From Melanocharis versteri (Eukaryota > Chordata > Aves > Passeriformes > Melanocharitidae): a stretch of DNA of 64,000 nt. The position numbers and the translations under genes were made by a program. Positions within the stretch are counted from its first letter, which is position 1. Each line of letters begins with the position of its first letter. The stretch is taken from contig VZTG01005312.1 of assembly GCA_013397845.1 (NCBI GenBank), positions 27,192 to 91,191 on the forward strand, given 5' to 3'. The notes beneath the pieces are model-generated. The model made no database searches. It was not told the DNA's origin and saw only the letters and a program-made list of their open reading frames with translations. Positions 48,801 to 63,400 of the stretch are shown here, one piece after another.

Positions 48801-51800
48801 TAAATCTCTAGTGATGCTAAAGCACTGAAGGTGCTTTGGGTTGGGTCAGCACCAAACAGTGACTTTGGCATAGTGGAAGTATAAAATCTGTTTTCTTACT
48901 CGCTGTTTTTTTTCAGAAGTTGATAGATGTGAAAACCATTTAACAGTTGGGGTTTTTTTACTTTCCTGTTAAACTAAGCTACTGAGGAAATCTTCCTACT
49001 GCTACATGCTGCAATATGTCAGAAACACCGTTATGTTATAGTTGCATCATTATCTAAAGGAAAAATTGAGTGTGGGTTTGAAGTCGACAAGTGATGAAAG
49101 TAGCCCTGAGGTTGTCAATTAGAAAGCTAAGGCCTGGAACTGATAAGTTAATGGCCAGTCCCCTTCACACCCCCTCGCTTTGCTGCCTGCTCCCGCCTCA
49201 CCCTGCAGCAGCTTTGCTGCTTGGAACAGAAATAAAAGGCTCCCGTTACTTTGTGTCCCAAAATTTATCTCACTGATCCTATTCACTTAAAGTCTTGGCT
49301 GATTGTAGTCTTAGTATGGACAGATAGTTAATTGAGGAGAAATGAGATGTAGCAGATAGAAAATACAAACTCAAAATCATCCCTTTCCTTTTTTTTTTTT
49401 TTTATTAGTTTGTTTATTTTTGTTTAAATGTTGAACTGTTAACGTGGTTGTTTCAGAGCATCCTCCTGCAGTACACACAGCAAATTTAGCAGCAGTGCAT
49501 AATTTTAACTTCTACCGTATGTTTGTTTGCAGGTTTTAAAACCTGAAACTTAATGGCAGCCAGTTGGAACCCATGTGTGCCTGCTAAAGGCAGAGGGCAA
49601 CATGTGTGGTTTTTCGTGAAGGGAAATACTGGTTACCAAAGTTTATGATATAATGTAATATAATACAAAGTGTTTCTCTTTGGCTTGGGCAGGAGGGAAC
49701 TAATGTGTTGCCATTTCTCCTGGGGAACACATGGGCTTAGATAAATAGATAAATCATGTTAAGCAACAAACAGGACTTATTCAGATTTTAATGATTCTTG
49801 GTGTGCTGTGTGGTGAGAACAACAGCAACTTTATGAAAAGAGCTTTAAAGTAGTATTAGAAGTAGATATAATTCGAACAGGCATTGTGCAAAACAAAACA
49901 TGTAATTTGTCTTCAGTTTTTGAAACTTCATGTACAGTGTAAGTTTTTAGGGCTTGTAAAAGTTTGCAGCTGGGCACCCGCTCTGCAGCCTGAGGTTTTT
50001 CTGCTCTTGGCACTGCTTCAGTGGCAATGGAGAGCCAAGATTTTTTCCACATAGCCCTCTCTCAACCCAAAGCAGATAAATAATAATCATGAGTTTGAGA
50101 AGGCAATTTAATTTGTAAGGACATTCAAGTTTTTGACCTTTCTGGTAGTTTCACTGTAACCAGCAAACATCTGTTGAATAATAAAAAAATTGTAGTTGCT
50201 ACTTACCTGCCACAATCCAATGAAACGGTGCTCTGAGCATGGACTTCTGCTCTGGAGTCCGTCTCTCCTCCAGCCAGATTTCAAACCATGGAGTAAATCT
50301 TTTTTTAGCTTAACTCACAGGAAAAGAGACATGACATTGTATTAAACAACTTGGCGTGGGATGTTTTCTCCTGATGTGCCAGCTCTGCCCGAGATGCACA
50401 GGGTTGAGCTTTTTCAGTACCTCCCCACAGAAGCAGTGCAGAAGAGATAGTACATGATTTTCCAAAGGCACGTGTTCTTTCTGTGCCCTACTTTAACTTA
50501 TTCCTTGAGATACATGTTTCACAGTACCCATAAATAATGAAAATATGCAATGACATTTTTAATTAGAGGCTTTGTTTTCTTACACATTGTGACGCTGGTG
50601 TTTCTAGAGCTACAGGATAACCTCCTGTGGTGGCCTGCTGCAAGAGAGGTTATCTCAAGATGAAGAACACTGTATCTAGTTTAGCCTGGCTGGTTCAGGT
50701 ATCACACCTACCAGAAAGCATAATTCTGCAGTTTCCTCCTAAGATGATCCTTCCTTTGGATTGCAGTTTTGTCTTTGCAGGAATCTTCTCTAGTTATTTT
50801 TTAAATTAAGTTCTGAAAGTTAATGGTGCTGGGTAAGAAAAGCTCATATCTTTCTGCATTTTTCTTCTCTTATCCTCTTTCATACGATTTTACTCACCCA
50901 TCAGCCCAGCAGGGCTGTTGTGCAAGGTACAGCCACATGCTGTAAGGAAGCTTGTCAGCCAGATTTTGGTGGAGCCAGTAACTGCTCTACAAAAGGCAGA
51001 CTGATGCCAAAAATCTCCATATCTTTCAGTGGGTTGCTGCAGGATGTTGAGCTCTGCTCCTCTGGGATTTTTTTCCCCTGCCCTTTTGTTTCTGCTATTG
51101 CTTAAGTGTGTTTTCTCACCCATGACACTCTTACAGCTCGAGAGTCCCTCTCTTGCCATGTGTTTCTTTATTTTTGTCATGCTTTAAGCACATCCGTGTC
51201 TTTCAGTGTGGATGGTTTGATAATGTGTGCTGCTTGCTCACCAGGTTACACCAGTTATTTCCACAGCACACGAAGCACAGTGTGCTGAACAGTGCCCATC
51301 TTAGGGTAAAGGCTGTGGTGCCCTACAGAGAGGCTACAGGTTGAATTGGTCTTTGTCTCCCTTTCTCTACCTAACGAGGAAGAGTCTCATTTTAGGAGGA
51401 AAAGTTTCTTTCTTGTCTGCAAGGCTGGATCCACATAAACTCTTTGTCTCTCTAGAAGTTTGGTTGCATCGGATCACGTCTGTCTGGAGGTAGGGAAACC
51501 TGGTGTCAGAGCTTTTGATGCTATAAACCTTCTAAAGCTAAAAATCAAAGGGGCTCATTTCCACCTGCATACTTTACCTTCTCTGCCAAACAGAACCTGA
51601 GCAGTGCTCCTTCCTTCCCTTTTGAGTGCTCTCAAGCCCTGTTTCACATTCATCTGGTCAGGTAAATATTGGAAAGAAATGAAAATGGCTTACCAAAAAG
51701 TGGTATGGCATTTCCTAACATTTTTTTTTCATTCCAACAGGGAACCTTAAAATAGGAAAAATCTTGTCTAGATTCAGTAATTTGGAATGAATAGAACTAT

Positions 51801-54800
51801 GTCTTATACACAAGAAATTTTTAAAAAAAAAAAAAAAAGGAAAGGAAAACACAGTGACACAGTGCTTGCACAAGGACGCATTCAGGGTGTGAAAGTTGAC
51901 TTGGCATTTCCAGATTTGTAATTTCTAAGACAAAATTGAAGTGCGCTGTTGTCTTTATGCAGTCACAATGGATTTCCTTTGAGTATATCTGAAATGATAC
52001 AAGCTCAGTTAAGTCAACCTTGTCTTTAATGTCAGTATCATCATCTAAGACACATGGCATTGGCAGCAAGTCTTCCCACAGAAACTCAGCACTGGGGTTC
52101 CTGAACAAGATAAACCAGAAAATGAATATGTTCCCAAAGGGCTGCATTTCTTTGGGCATTTTTGGTTTGGATATTTTTAATCAGCTTCTTTGACCAATTT
52201 TGCCTGGAAAATGGTATATTAACCTGAAAACACAACCAACAAATGGCAGAATCTATGAAATAAAAATACAAACATGATAGTTTAGGTTTTTTATTGTAAC
52301 CTGTGACTGTATAAAATGACATTGATTATGCAATGGTAATGGCAAAATTAAATGGTTTTGAACCTAAGCATAAACTTGCTGGGGCAAACCAGCAACAGTT
52401 TGGGCCTTTCTGGTATTGTAGACTGCAGATACGTTGGGAGGCCTTGACTTCAGAGACAGGAATATTCACCCCTTGCCAGACTGATCTGTTGCAATGCCTG
52501 ACAAGGTCTGCAGTGTGGAGAGTGGTGTCTGCAGGATGTCTTCACTCCACAACCATGAAAGGAATTAGCTTAGAAAAGAAAGACATTGAAAATTTTTAAC
52601 ACTTTAGACACTGTCAGATTCTTTTTCAGACCACTTTCAGCCTGTTTACAACTGACAAAAATTATGTTCTGGCATGTTTATATAAAATACATGAGATGTA
52701 CGTCTTGCTGCTTTCTGCCACCAGTAATGGTAATACTGGCATATTCCTCCATTAAAGGAAAAAATTCTGGATAAGCAGAGATCTGAAGTCAATGAGATGG
52801 CTACAACTTTGTGATCAAGAAATAAATAAGAAAAACAGTTTTCAAAATCTATGCTGAATGTATTTATTCTTAAAAAGATGCCTATTAAAATTATGGCAGA
52901 TCTTAAGTTTACTGTAATCTGTTTAAATAATGACCACCACCCCCCACCCCTAACCAAAATAGAAACAGTGCTTCCAGGTTGTGGATTGAACCATGCAGCT
53001 GATGAAAGTCAAAATCTAAACTCTGGAAACCCAAAGTGTTTGAAGTATTGTGTTGGCTTTTGAGATCAATAGCCTCCTCTGCAAGTACCAAGAGAATATT
53101 TTTTTCAATATATTCAATTAGCTCAGTTAAATGAGTAATTTATTCAAACTTGACCAACTGGGAGTTGAAAGAAGCAGAAAAGCTTGTTCCTCTCTACCAA
53201 TCTGTGAATAAAAGCTAATTATGAGAGGATTAGATTTGCTAATACTACAATATTGGAGGATATTAAGACCAAATACTAGATTGGTGCTAATTCTAGCTAA
53301 TACCAAGTTATTTTAATAGATCAATTTTTAAATCTAATCACAATGTTTTTACAAGTCTAGCCTCTTTCAGATAGTGCTATGCAAGCAATAAACTGTCTCA
53401 CTACATTTTAAATACCATTCCAGTTTTCATCCAAAGAAACATAAATCATAAGTAAACACAAAGAGATCAACTAGTAAATAAGAATTGTGCCATACATAAT
53501 TTTCTAATAGAAACAGTAAAATTAATCTGAAAGAATTTATAATGAGGTATAGAAAAGTTTAAATATATATCAGCAGAGCTACTCTGTCCTTCTGGCTAGC
53601 AATAAGAAGTGCCAAATTTAGTGTAAAAGCTATATTTAGTTACGAAGCAACATACTTTAGTGGTTACAAACTGAGAATTAACCTTTCTCCAAGAAAATAA
53701 CTAAAACCTTTACATGGGAAAACACGCTTCAAATTAATTATCTAATTCAAGGTTTCCCATTTGGTAGTTTAGTTTATTTTTAAGAAAAGTGTCTTGAAAG
53801 ATTTAATCCTGCTAAAAGTCATCAATAACTGAAGTACCTACAAGTGAACATAAACATCAGTGCAAACTTGACATAAGAATTCAGAAATTCAGCCAAGAAA
53901 CCGATGTCAAGAAAATGTGAGGATACAATTTTTCAGTCCTGTCCATAAACATTTGGTACATGGGACACCCCACAATGAAATTTAATTACCTCTTCTGCTG
54001 GTAGGATCACGAGAAAAAACCTTGCTTCAGGCACCAGCAGAATGAGGTACAGAGGACAGGATGGAGTGTCTCGGTCATCACGCCTTTGCGGCAGAGATGC
54101 TGCTGAGTCCTGCTGCCTTTGGTCCTTGGTGTCCCAAACGTTGAGACAGAGCCATTGTGGTTCCTCTCCGTCTACTGGTCACATTGGAAGCTGTTCCTGT
54201 AAATGCCAATTCATAACCTGTCATCAAATCGCTTTGAAAAAACACTGCTTTCAGTTGCTGTTTAAAAATCAGTTTGGCAATTCCCCACAGACAGAGTCCC
54301 CAGGTGGTGCTGAGTTTCTGAGAGGTGGTCCTTCTCCAGCAACTTACTTGACAGTGTGGCTGGATGACTCCTCCTCACCTCTTAGCCAAGATGAATGACT
54401 GGAGCAATGGAGACCAGTGCTTGGTGCAGTGCTGCCAGATCAAGAAGCAACCTCAGGGTGCTGCAGCACCCCATTTGTGCACCTGCTGCTGTGTGCCTGG
54501 GTAGCTTCTTTATGTTTTAAGCTCTCATGAACATGGGTTCCTCATCTCCAGCAGGTCTATAAGACAGCTGTGTAACTTAGAAGTAGCACACTAGTAAGTA
54601 GAAAAGGAATTTGTGACTGGATATTTTGCTGGGTATAATGGCCTGTTTTCCCAGCTCCCCAATTACCCCAAGGTTATTTCCCAAGGTAGCCCTGCATGTG
54701 TCCTGAGCCTGCAGCAGCCTTCTGCTGATCACTTGTTGTTGACAAGCCTGGGAGAGGATTTTTCTTAACTGGCCACCCAGCCTGGTGCTCACTACTGGAG

Positions 54801-57599
54801 GCACAGCAATGCAGCAATGATGGGTATGTAGGGGATGAAAAGCCCAGATGATCGTTTGCCCCAAAACTATTAAGATGAACAGGCCACGGGTTCATCCCAG
54901 CCTCTGTTCTCTGCAGCCTCCCTTACTGGCTCTGGGATCCACAACTCTGCTTGGGCATTCACCGTGACAGCCATGAGGCTTTACATCTTTATTGAACTGT
55001 AACTGACAGTGCAAAGGGTGCTGAGATAAAGGCTGTGTGTTACCTGCCCTGTGTGCCTGCCCAGGCTCCAGATTTTTAAATACACTATTTCTTTGCAGTC
55101 CCTTTCAAGTGAAAATCCAGTTTTTGCCATCTCTCCATCAAATGCATCCACTGTGAAATTTAGCACAGTATTTAGGTTTCTCTGCACCGATTTTCAGGAC
55201 AACTTGGACCTTGGTTTTCTTTTTTTCCTGTGATGTTTCTAAAACTGGCAGAAGAAGAACTTTTTTTTAAGCCTGCATATGCTGCAAAGAGTATTTTAAA
55301 ATAAAGATATTTTTTTAAATCTGTAAGCATGTTTAATGCTTGTATAAGGTGCCAGATTTTAATTACAGTTGGCATTTATAAGTGTGGTGCTGGCAATGGC
55401 AACCATATTGCTGAAAAAAGGCATAAATTTTGACACTGGCAATATGGGAACCCAGCATATGAGACTGTAAACCTCATTGCTTCCTGTTTTAATATGCTGC
55501 TTTAAGGGAAGGACTTTTAACGGTTAATATTAAACTGGAACATTTAGGGTTTGATATAAAGTTGTTCTAATTTCAAACTACTTAGTAATTTAGGTCCTAT
55601 CAAAGATCAGCTTAGGTAATAACTTTCTATTAAATAGCCTTTAAATAAGCATGCTTAAAGTAGGGAAAATAAGATGCTTCATTACAAGAAATGAGGTTGG
55701 CATCTACCAGGTTTTCCATTAAGTTCCAGGTCACAGACAAATAAAGGAAGTATGTTAGAAAAAAAAACCTTTTTAAAAATAATTAGGGAGATGTCTGTTT
55801 TGTTCACCAGATGGAAAATCAGTAGTTGTGGGTGGTCTGTGCTGGATGGGGCATCTCACAATTGGCAGAACTATGCCTTTAACTTTTAAAGTCCTGGGAC
55901 AAAATGTGAAAGTAATTGACTGTTCCGAATGCTCTCTCTCTGGATACCTAGCATGCTTTTAAAACCGAGATTTGGTGAGTTTCTGACTTTTTTTTCCTAC
56001 GAATGCTCAAGCTGTTGTGTCTAGTATTAGGCCAATTGAGTATATTTTTGGTAGCTGTTTAGTGGGGCTGCTGTCTTTTGTGTTTATTTCTGCATGTGGC
56101 TGGACCTGCCTGCACACAACTGAAATGCCACAGCTTTACAATTCTCCATTAACACAAGATTTTCATAATATTGTCAGTATTTGCTGTGTTCAGGATATAT
56201 ATAAGTGTTGGTTAACATTATTTGTTTCTTTCCTCTAGTTCATTCCATTTTAAGGAATTTAAATCTATCCATTTGCAACATGCTAAAGAAAACAAAGTTG
56301 CAACCTCATTTTCACAAACAAGAAGAAAATTCCTGATTTAAAATAATTCAGGCATTTGCAAAAGTATTAAAAATCCATAGTATTATTTTTCTTTTTTTTA
56401 ATGTGGATAAATAAATCCAAATGTGCATGTGTGGATAGTATGTGTAAGATATGCATATTAAATACTGTCATTTATGAACATATTAGAATCTTCTTGGTGC
56501 AGTTTGTAACTTTGCTTGCTGTTTCAGAACTCATACTTTATAATTTCAGATTAATTTGAGAAGACAGTATTTTGAATGTGGAAGATGGGTTAGAAAATCC
56601 TTGTATTCACATTAAGAATAACAGATTTTATTATCTACGCTGCCATAAGAATGTATTCTGTTCAGTGGTGACCTCTCAAAGAATGAGACAGAACCCTTTT
56701 ATGTCACAGGAGGCAATTGCTTTATATTTACCTTACTTTACAGACAATTTTTTTGCAGTTATCTATATGAATGGTCACAGGGAATTGTATGTGTGTGTTA
56801 TATCTATATTGTAGCTTGTGTTAAACCGATCCCCACACTTATTATGTAGAAGCATTCTTGAAGATAAGTGAGGCACTCAACTTAGTGCCTTCTTTGTAAA
56901 ATCCCTTTTGCTATGCATGACATGTACTCTGTATTTTTTTTCCTTGCAGTAAATTATAAAGCTTTTTTCTTTCCATGAATCTCCTTCCAAGAAAACACAT
57001 ACAGCCTAATAACACTCGCCTTGAGGACCGTGCATTGCCTCCACTACAAAGCCGTGTTTTCATTGAAGAGATAATTATAATATGGTTTAATGTTCTTGTC
57101 AACCCTGAAACACTGTCCCTAAAGAGTGCTATTCTGGTGGATGTCTTTTTGAAGAGAGCTGAATGTGGCTAAGAGAACATACACATAGCCACACACTTTT
57201 CTGATAAACCGGGACACGTTTTTAATGCAATAAATGCTCTCTAAAAAGAATTACATGTTTTCTAAGGTACTGATTCAGAGCTGCATCCACCACCAGATTC
57301 CACTGCTAAAAATACAGAAAATTTTCTTGAATTTATTTATTTTACTTTCTTCTCTCCCCATCCCCCATAATATTTACACACTTTAAATCCATATGAGAAC
57401 ATAAACTCACAATAATAATTAAAATGTTTTTAATGTGCTTTGAGGCACAGACTTCAGATGAGTAAAAAAGCCCAAATTGGAACACAAATGGTTCTTCCCA
57501 GGCAACAAACACGCTTGGCTGTTAATATGCTGTAATTTTCTGCTTTACTTAGTAAAAACAGCAATTACTTATTTGTTCCATATCCCCCCCCAGCACAGA

Positions 57600-57700
57600 T
57601 GCTCCTCAGTCTGTGCATGTTCCGAGCACCACGCGGGCTGCGTGCGCGGGGCCGCGCCGAGCATGATGCGGGGCAGGTTTGCTCCCCGCATGCTGTACCT
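57600..57700. other. Small CpG-rich pocket in AT-rich sequence
   Basis: ACCACGCGGGCTGCGTGCGC, GGGGCCGCGCCGAGCATGAT and GCGGGGCAGG: about ten CpGs in 100 bp, flanked by strongly AT-rich DNA. No promoter element or splice site was clearly recognised around it. Confidence 0.6.
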
Positions 57701-60295
57701 TGGCAGCAGTCATTTATGTGCCACGGATGCTGCTTTGCCACCAGCCCAAGACAATGGTGTGCTGGAAGGGGCTGGGGCTGGGAAGGCCTCGCTTTTAGCT
57801 GTCTCCCCTGCTGAAGGCAAACGTTTTCAGGTGCGGCTTGGCAAAGCGTCAAGCTGACCTTGCGAAAAGCTGGACGGTCACACCAGTTAAGGCTGAAGTC
57901 CAGAGGAACAAATCTTTAACATCGTTTTTACTGTATTGTCTTTCGTGGCGGTCTGGTGGTTGGGAACAGTGTCTGGTGCTGCTAAAAGCAGCATAGTCCA
58001 AAGCAAAAAGGCTTTGAGGGAAATGGAATCACAGGGTGGCTGAAGGCAATGCAAAATTCCCCTTGGCTTCAGGCTGTCTGGGACTTCCCCCTTGGGTTTC
58101 AAAGCCCAGTTAAAGGCTGACTCACCACAAAAAGTACGTATTTTTTAAAAAAACCCAAAAAGTACGGACAACACAATTCTCTCACTTCTCATATGACTGT
58201 TAGTGTAGACAAGAAATTGTGTAGCTCAGCACAATGCAACCTGCCGCTGAATCAGGTGCCTGGGATCTTGAATTTAATACCTAATTGTTTTTAAAAGGTA
58301 CTGTAAAATGAGGAATCTGAGAGAATATGTTACTTAATTGAAAGACATTCTAGTAGGTATTTAATTAGCATAATTCTGGAAAGGTAGTATAAAAGAAATA
58401 CAATCCCTGGCAAAAGTGTATAATTTGAATCGTCACTGCAGTTATCTCATCATTAGCAATCAATTTGCTTGCTCTGAAGCCAATGGGATTTATTTTTTTC
58501 CTTTGAAGAGGAATTACAAAGTAAGGCCTTAAATTAATATTGTAAATAATCTCTCTAGAGAAACTTCTCACTGCAAAAATTTCCTTAACAAGCAACCGTT
58601 AAAACGTTTATGGTGCACAGTTTAAAAATATCCTTGAGATTTTTCCCCACAGGTTTATATGTTCAAGATAGAAAGAATAAGCAAGTGTTTCTAGCAGAAT
58701 TAACATTTTACCATCATGACAAGTATGTTTTGGTTTCCCCACCATATTTCTTTCTTTTTTTTTAATGGAAGAAGAAAATAGCCAAAACCACAAAATCTTA
58801 GTAATGAATGTAGATGCAAAATGGCACAAAAAGAAATGAAAAATGCCATTTTGCCATTGCCCCTTATTTTCTTAGCTTTGAATTTGTTACTATACACACT
58901 ACTTTTAGAGTTTGTTTTCTTTTCACAAGATACACTATGTTCTCACCTAATCTTTTTTATGCAAATCAGCTCTTAACATTTTGATAGATTTTGCTTAACT
59001 TAAGTCTTTGGTTTGGGGTTGTTTTGTTTTGTCTTTTTTCCTAAACTACCCCTTTTATTTTTTGAACAAAACAACTCATTGTGGGATTAAATATCTGACA
59101 AAAACATACTGGACTTCTCCAACAGGTGAATATACATTAGTTTGGGAATTGTATTTCCTTTTTTTTTTCAGGCTACATATTCAATTTAGTTAAAATTTTG
59201 TTTTGTTTTGCTTTAGCTATGATGATGTCACATATAAATCTACTGTCGCCTTAGATGCTGCTGCAGTCACAGCTAGGGCTTGGTGATTTCTGTCCATCAG
59301 ACAAGTATTTTTGTTGCTGTGTGTCCTCACAAATTTCCCTCTCTGAGAATGACTGTGTGGAGGGATGTTTCCCTCCAGCCCGTTTGGTGCAGTCCTCTTC
59401 CTGCTGCCCAGAAGCACTCCTGCCAAGGCAGATGTTCCTTCTCTGCTCTTAACATACCCTTAATATTCCACTCACCTTTTCCATGGACCCTTGCAGATAG
59501 GGAATTGTTAAGCTCTAAATGCTCTCAGTGTTTTATTTAAAGTAATCTTGATTTCCAGCCCCTAATGTTTGTGAAGGCACTTAATTTCCAGTTCACATCC
59601 AAATGTTGATACAGAGAGAGCAACTGCATGGAAGGCTGCATTGTTGAATGCTGATGACCAAATCTGGTTTAAGTGCGTAAATACTCTCTCTGACGGCATT
59701 TCCCCTGGAAATTCCCATTGGTCACATACTATTGTTGTGAAACGTAAGCTGATTCACTGGTATTTTCTTGCCTTTTAAAAGACTGGAGCAAAATTTTGCT
59801 GAAGTTCTCTTTTGATATTATTAACATTGTTTTCTTTTATGATTCTGGCATTCTTTCAGCCTCTGTATCTCCCTTCACACGGCATTCTTAGAAGTGTTCT
59901 TTTATAAAGGGAGCTGGCAAAGTCTTGCAGCAGCTCAAAGCAGCTTCATTAAGGCTGGAGAATAAAATATTCAGGAGTTAGGAAATGCCAAAATTAAGAT
60001 AGCTGGTGCAGTTAAGTTCAGCCCCCTTATATGTTTGCTTGATAGCACAGTCTTTTAAAATCAAGATCATACATAGCTTTTTCTGCAGGACCCCTGCCTC
60101 AGCTAGTGAACAAGATGGACGATGCTGAGTTAATGAGCAGTTATTCAATATTTTGTTTTCTCCTAATTTTTCAATGTGTAGCCCTAGGCCTTATTTACTG
60201 CACACTATTGAAACCCTGCTGTGAAGACAGAATTGTTAATTTCCTTATGAGCTTTTCTATGGCACTTATTGCTATAAATATCTGAATGCTGAACA

Positions 60296-60410
60296 AACAT
60301 TAATTAATTTATCTTCAGAAAACCCTCATGATATAAAGGGCTGCTATTGCTTCTGTTTTACAAATAGGGAGCTGAGGCATACAGAGATGAGAGTCATGAA
60401 TGTCCCATAA
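60296..60410 (+). repeat. MIR-like ancient SINE
   Basis: ACATTAATTAATTTATCTTC, AACCCTCATGATATAAAGGG, TTTTACAAATAGGGAGCTGA and GGCATACAGAGATGAG align in order with the MIR core and 3' part (ACATTATCTCATTT..AACCCTATGAGGTAG..TTTTACAGATGAGGAAACTG, then AGGCACAGAGAG). It is well diverged, as expected for an amniote-age element. Confidence 0.6.
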
Positions 60411-63400
60411 ATTTGGGTGCTTTGTTGTCAGCTTACAGTTAAGGACGTAGAGATCTCTCTTCACCTGCGCTCTTTTACTTTTGAATGTTCAAATAATTTT
60501 AATTCTGTGCCAAGCAGAAACTTCTAAAGAGATTCGTAGACCATCATGGCAGTTGACTTCATTACACTTGAGAAGAAGTGGAAATACTTACCTTCTAAGT
60601 GAGCAGGGAATCATCTAAACCTAGACAAGGGGAAGTACTGCAGAATACCATTCCTTAAATCACAGCCTTTTCATGGATTTAGTATCCTTACTGTGGCTTT
60701 TAGGAAAGTGATTTCTTCTACTCAAGATTCAGAGCTCTTAGCCCTTTATATTACAGTCTGTTATCTAAACTCCTGCATCCAAAAGCAGTTTGGAATTCGA
60801 CTTAATTAGGTAGGACCCTTCCAGAAGAAGACAGAAACAAAAATGTTGACAGGAATGTCGTCTTACTTTAGAAATTGCTCAGTGATAAGGAGCAATGGCA
60901 TGAGTTCATCCTTATTTTTGAGGTTATTCAAGCCTGTATTTTCAAAACACTGCTTTAACCAGTAATGTGTTAAACCATGACTTTCTAGATGAATAGGTAG
61001 AGGGATTCACTTGGTAGGGGGCAGACCCAGTTTCCATCCTTGCTCCAATTAGTTATCAAAGTAATTGGTATTAATCAAGTATTGGTTACAGTAAGAAAGT
61101 AGCTTTTGGCTGAGTCTCATAAACTGTCCTCGAAGGTCATGCTTGGGCTTCTGTGGATTGTCCCCCTCAGATGCAGTGAATATGTCACAGCGTGCCAGCG
61201 AGCAGCGCTTCTGCAGTGTGTCTGTCAGGAAGGGCAAGACCTTAAAAAACCTTAAAATGAACACACAAACAAATAACAAACCTCTCACGTTCCTACAGAC
61301 AATAATCTTCCTTATCAGTCATGATTAAGGTCTGTCCCATAGAACATCTCTGCAGGAATATATTACTGAACAGAGTTTCATAAACTGCGTGCCCCGAGGG
61401 CTGAATCTGCATTACACAGAAGAGTCAAACTGGCTATTTCCTAACTTTCTATTAGTTTACCTCACAGTCTTTGCAGAAGTATTTTAGTGGGTTTTTTGCA
61501 GATTGCTAAGAGAGGATTTTAGCCTGAAATGATACTGGACCCCACATGGTTTGTCAGTGTGGCTTCCGAGCTGGAGAGCACCAAGCTATGGGGGCCAACG
61601 TGCAGGTAGTGCTGCAATATTTCCCTGACCAATATGCATATGGTACCAAGATATTGGGCACTGATATGCTGTTGGTGTCCTCTGCACAGGCATTTTGTCT
61701 CCTCAGAGTGGCCTGGGGTCATTGAGCCACTGCCCCTGCCACTGTTGTCCCCAGAGCTCGGTCCGTACCCGGCACTGTCCGTGGGTGGGAGGCTGCCATG
61801 CTGCTTCCTCAGCACAGAGCCAGGGCAGGCAGACAGGAGCCTTGTCCTCCTAAGAGCAGGGGACAGAAAACACGACCTCAGTGGAAGGAAACAGGGATTG
61901 CAGTGCCTTTAGGGCCCCTTTCTGCTCCAGCTTTTTGTCACAATGTCTTAGCCCCCACTATGAGCAGGTCACAGCCGCCACCTGCCAGAGTCCCACTTAC
62001 TGCCTAACAACTGAATTATAGTTGGTGGAGCTGTGACACTTCTGGATTTTTCTTATGGAGGGAATCTCTGCAACCAGAGATGCTCAAGTGCAGCAGGACC
62101 ATTGCAGGTGACGTGATGCTTTGTGCTGCAGAAGAACCTCTCTCTCTGAAATTGCCTGTTGTTATTGTAAAGTTCTCAGAACTTTAGCCTGAAGTGGACA
62201 TGTAGCCCTGGCATTTCCTGTCCCTGCTTGCAGGAGAATAGCATGCAGCTGAAACTGAGAACTATATGGCAACTTAGGCCACAATATGATACTACTGTAG
62301 ATAGCCCACTTCCATGAGGGAAGCTGAATGTGGAGAATGCCATTGCTGTGTTAATGGAGAAACAAAACTTTCTGCAGGTTTCATGGAGAAAAATGGCTAT
62401 TTTTCCAGTCTGCTTAGGTTGCAATTTCCAGAACTTTAGAAGAATGAATTCAAGTTGTAGGCAAGCAGATACCCCTCTCCAGTGCTCAGGTGCAGAGCTC
62501 ACTAGAAGTGGAGGTTCAAGGGTTTTTGATAACAAAAAGACCAACCTTGCTAATGCAGACCCCCTGCTATTGGAACACCAGAGTGTTGGACTAACAAATT
62601 AGCACACAAGAAATCTGCAACTGCGGACAAACTCGGGTGTCAGGATTGTAACAATTGTTTACATCTTTCTACAGCAAAAAGGCTGTTTAATCATGTTGAA
62701 TTACAACCTCGTGTTCAGATAGTGGGCTCTCACATTACCGTCTTTGTGAAGATGAGTTGTCACTTCTCTGATCTAGGTTATTCTCACAACAAAGAGGCAC
62801 TAAGGCTTTCTGTTTGAATTAGAAGAAACAGAGGAATTTCATTTAGTGCTAGGCTGTGCAACAGTTTCCGTAAAGTTGAGCCTTTACTGATTGGTACAGA
62901 AATAAAAATTAATCTGTGTGAGAGAAGGGAATTCACAGCTCAATTTTAATTATCACAGAGAAAGCAAGCAAAACTGTGCTTGGGCTGTGCAAAAGCATGG
63001 CCTAGGAGTAAAATGCTCAGCTCGAGCTTGTTAACTGGAACTGATGTCCTGGAACAGCAGCTGGGAGCTAGGTCACATCTGTGCACTTTGGAGCCAGCCA
63101 TGCTGGTTGAGAGTGGCACTGCTCCCTTCTCACTGCCGCTCCAGGAGAGGCGATGGCTCCCGTAGGTCTGCCTGGGAGAAGTTCAATACACACTAATGGG
63201 GCTCACGGGGGCACTGATGCAGCCCCTTCCCACCAGCACGGCTGTGGAGGCAATCCATCCGGCCCCTGGGTGATCCCCAGCACCCCAGGTTGATGCTGTC
63301 CCAGGTTAGGTTCAGAAGAGGACGTCTGCCTGCAGCCTTCAATCACAGAAAGCAGTGGGTGTCCTGCTGGCAGAGGTTTTATGGCTTCTGCTTAGCACAG

